Assembly (NCBI GenBank): GCA_947497175.1
Contig: CANMFM010000002.1
Coordinates: forward strand, 186,001-250,000
Source of the DNA: an uncultured Aquimarina sp.
GTDB lineage: Bacteria; Bacteroidota; Bacteroidia; Flavobacteriales; Flavobacteriaceae
Direction of reading: 5' to 3'
DNA: 64,000 nt
Numbering within the stretch: position 1 is the first letter of the stretch; the number at the start of each line of letters is the position of its first letter. Both the position numbers and the translations under genes were made by a program. This document shows, one piece after another, positions 62,451 through 64,000 of this stretch. Under the pieces are notes generated by a model. That model saw only the letters and a list, made by a program, of their open reading frames with translations, was not told the DNA's origin and ran no database searches.

Positions 62451-63890
62451 TTATACGGGCAATCGTAATATTTTCTGATCTTTTATATACTGCTTCAACG
62501 CTATTAACGCTGCAATTTTAGCTTCTTCTTGTGTTGTTGTTTCAATTTTTTCTGCGGAATAGTATTTTTTGACAAAATGTGTGTCAAAATTTCCTGATGT
62601 AAAGGCTTCATGTTCGCATACAAACTTACCAAAGGATAGCGTAGTTTGCACCCCTTCTACAGAATACTCGCTAATAGCTTTGATCATTATTTGTATGGCT
62701 TCTTCTCGTGTTTTACCATAGGTAATAAGCTTGGCAAGCATGGGATCATAATAAATAGGAATATCCATACCTTGTTCGAATCCATTATCAACTCGAATAC
62801 CTTTGCCTGAAGGAATTTTATAAACATCCAAATGTCCTACACTGGGTAAAAAATCATTCAGTGGGTCTTCAGCATAAACTCTTAGCTCTAAGGCATGCCC
62901 ATTAATTTGTAAATCTTCTTGTTGTATAGGCAGTTTTTCTCCTCTGGCAACTTGTATTTGGAGCGCTACCAGATCTACTCCTGAAATAAGTTCGGTTACG
63001 GGGTGTTCTACTTGTAATCGAGTATTCATTTCAAGGAAATAGAAATTTTTGTTTTCGTCGAGCAGGAATTCTACGGTTCCGGCACCCAAATAATCACAAG
63101 CTTTAGCTACTTTGATAGCTGCTTCACCCATTTTTTCACGCAGTTCTGGTGTGAGCACAGACGATGGAGCTTCTTCTACCACTTTTTGATGTCGCCGCTG
63201 TACACTGCATTCTCTTTCAAAAAGATGAATAAAATTACCATGGCTATCTGCCATTACCTGGATTTCGATATGCCTGGGCGAGGCTACATATTTTTCGATA
63301 AATACAGAACCATCACCAAATGCAGAAGTTGCTTCGCTAATGGCACGCTGCATTTGTGATTCGAGATCTCCTTCCTTTTCAACAACACGCATTCCTTTAC
63401 CACCACCACCAGCAGAGGCTTTAATCAGTATCGGAAATCCTATTTCTTTGGCAATTTCTTTTGCTTTATTAACATCGGTAATCGCCTCGTCTATTCCCGG
63501 TACCATTGGGATATTATAGGCTTTTACGGCATCTTTGGCAGCTAGTTTGCTTCCCATAACCTTAATAGCCTTAGATTTTGGCCCGATAAATATAAGACCA
63601 TTTTGTTCTACCGCTGAAGCAAAATCTGCATTCTCACTTAAGAAACCATACCCAGGGTGTATCGCATCGACATTAAGACTTTTAGCTACCTCGATAATTT
63701 TTGAGCCTAATAAATATGATTGATTTGAGGGAGCCTCACCAATAAGAACAGCTTCATCAGCAAAACGCACATGAGGAGCATTACGGTCTATTGTTGAATA
63801 TACAGCTACAGTTTTTATCCCCATTTTTTTTGCGGTGGTCATTACTCTTATGGCAATTTCACCTCTATTGGCAACAAGTATCTTTTTCAT
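62451..63890 (-). CDS. accC: Biotin carboxylase subunit of an acyl-CoA carboxylase
   Basis: An ATP-grasp enzyme of 479 residues that carboxylates the biotinyl carrier. Visible elements are the N-terminal KILVANRGEIAIRV, the glycine loop KASAGGGGKGMR, the EMNTRLQVEHPVTE active-site segment and the C-terminal biotin-carboxylase domain. About 30 C-terminal residues (EEAKIAALIALKQYIKDQK) extend beyond AccC, but no biotinyl domain is fused. Its start overlaps the stop of the biotinyl-carrier gene by 4 nt. It could equally be named pccA. Confidence 0.93.
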   Translation of the reverse strand: MKKILVANRGEIAIRVMTTAKKMGIKTVAVYSTIDRNAPHVRFADEAVLIGEAPSNQSYLLGSKIIEVAKSLNVDAIHPGYGFLSENADFASAVEQNGLIFIGPKSKAIKVMGSKLAAKDAVKAYNIPMVPGIDEAITDVNKAKEIAKEIGFPILIKASAGGGGKGMRVVEKEGDLESQMQRAISEATSAFGDGSVFIEKYVASPRHIEIQVMADSHGNFIHLFERECSVQRRHQKVVEEAPSSVLTPELREKMGEAAIKVAKACDYLGAGTVEFLLDENKNFYFLEMNTRLQVEHPVTELISGVDLVALQIQVARGEKLPIQQEDLQINGHALELRVYAEDPLNDFLPSVGHLDVYKIPSGKGIRVDNGFEQGMDIPIYYDPMLAKLITYGKTREEAIQIMIKAISEYSVEGVQTTLSFGKFVCEHEAFTSGNFDTHFVKKYYSAEKIETTTQEEAKIAALIALKQYIKDQKILRLPV

Positions 63891-64000
63891 ACGAATTCTA
63901 TTAATAATTGACCTTTATCTACAGAGTCTCCTTTGACAGCCGAAATAGATTTTATAATTCCATCTCTTGGAGAAAGAATAACATTTTCCATCTTCATGGC
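63887..64000 (-). CDS. Biotinyl carrier subunit, 3' end only (cut by window)
   Basis: The last 37 codons of a biotin/lipoyl-domain protein run off the window end. The biotin attachment motif AMKMEN is visible at the cut, with Lys the modified residue, followed by the swinging-domain strands ILSPRDGIIKSI and VKGDSVDKGQLLIEF. The TGA stop overlaps the biotin carboxylase ATG (ATGA), so the carrier, carboxylase and carboxyltransferase form one cluster in that order. Confidence 0.9.
   Translation of the reverse strand, partial: AMKMENVILSPRDGIIKSISAVKGDSVDKGQLLIEFV

Noticed and set aside
1..64000. tRNA, rRNA, CRISPR arrays or prophage genes
   Set aside because: No T-loop patterns, regularly spaced repeats or phage-type genes were noticed on reading; a covariance-model search was not possible.

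Overview
The window looks like a chromosomal segment of a marine flavobacterium (Bacteroidota, probably Flavobacteriaceae). The evidence is AT-rich DNA, SusC/SusD proteins, many lipoproteins with Bacteroidota-type signal peptides, no obvious Shine-Dalgarno sequences, repeated promoter boxes of the Bacteroidota type (TAnnTTTG, sometimes with TTG about 18-20 nt upstream), and an N-acylornithine (rather than ornithine) carbamoyltransferase in the arginine operon. The genus cannot be fixed from this sequence alone; no tRNA, rRNA, CRISPR array or intact insertion sequence was seen.

Layout. 1-2.2 kb: a 7-TM protein, a histidine kinase and a LuxR-type response regulator. 2.2-9.9 kb (+): the branched-chain amino acid operon ilvD-ilvB-ilvN-ilvC-ilvA, preceded by two tandem transcription attenuators, each with its own isoleucine-rich leader peptide. 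10.0-10.3 kb: a small secreted protein. 10.8-32.7 kb (all -): a large alginate-utilisation locus. It holds KDPG aldolase, KDG kinase, an SDR (probable DEH reductase), an MFS uronate transporter, two FadR-type GntR regulators, four PL7 lyases (one with an F5/8-type carbohydrate-binding domain), a PKD-type surface lipoprotein, SusD, SusC, KdgF, a PL17 oligoalginate lyase and a two-domain PL6 lyase. Operator-like palindromes around ATTGGTnnACCAAT lie in front of five transcription units and overlap their -7 promoter boxes. A candidate antisense small RNA lies in the susC leader.

33.1-42.7 kb (+): an arginine operon headed by an arginine-rich leader peptide: GNAT acyltransferase, argG, argC, proC, argD, argF', argB, argE, argH. 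The carbamoyltransferase has Ser at position 90, the site known to set acetyl versus succinyl specificity, so the pathway may run on N-succinyl intermediates; the leading GNAT is a candidate for the first, acylating step. 42.8-44.7 kb: a PfkB sugar kinase and a hydroxypyruvate-isomerase-like protein.

45.5-54.7 kb (+): an apparent acetate uptake and activation module: an InsA-like zinc-ribbon/HTH protein, an outer-membrane porin, a two-subunit DUF4212/SSS symporter, a terminator, a small membrane protein, an SSS-histidine kinase hybrid (CbrA-like), a receiver-only regulator and acetyl-CoA synthetase. 55-60.6 kb: assorted genes (lipoprotein, HxlR regulator divergent from an NADPH:quinone-type oxidoreductase, ABC-F ATPase, SDR, DoxX-like protein). 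60.8-64 kb (-): the acyl-CoA (propionyl-CoA type) carboxylase cluster: biotinyl carrier (cut by the window end), biotin carboxylase and carboxyltransferase.

Overall the segment couples alginate degradation to pyruvate and glyceraldehyde-3-phosphate, next to amino-acid operons controlled by leader-peptide attenuation and a sensor-linked acetate module.
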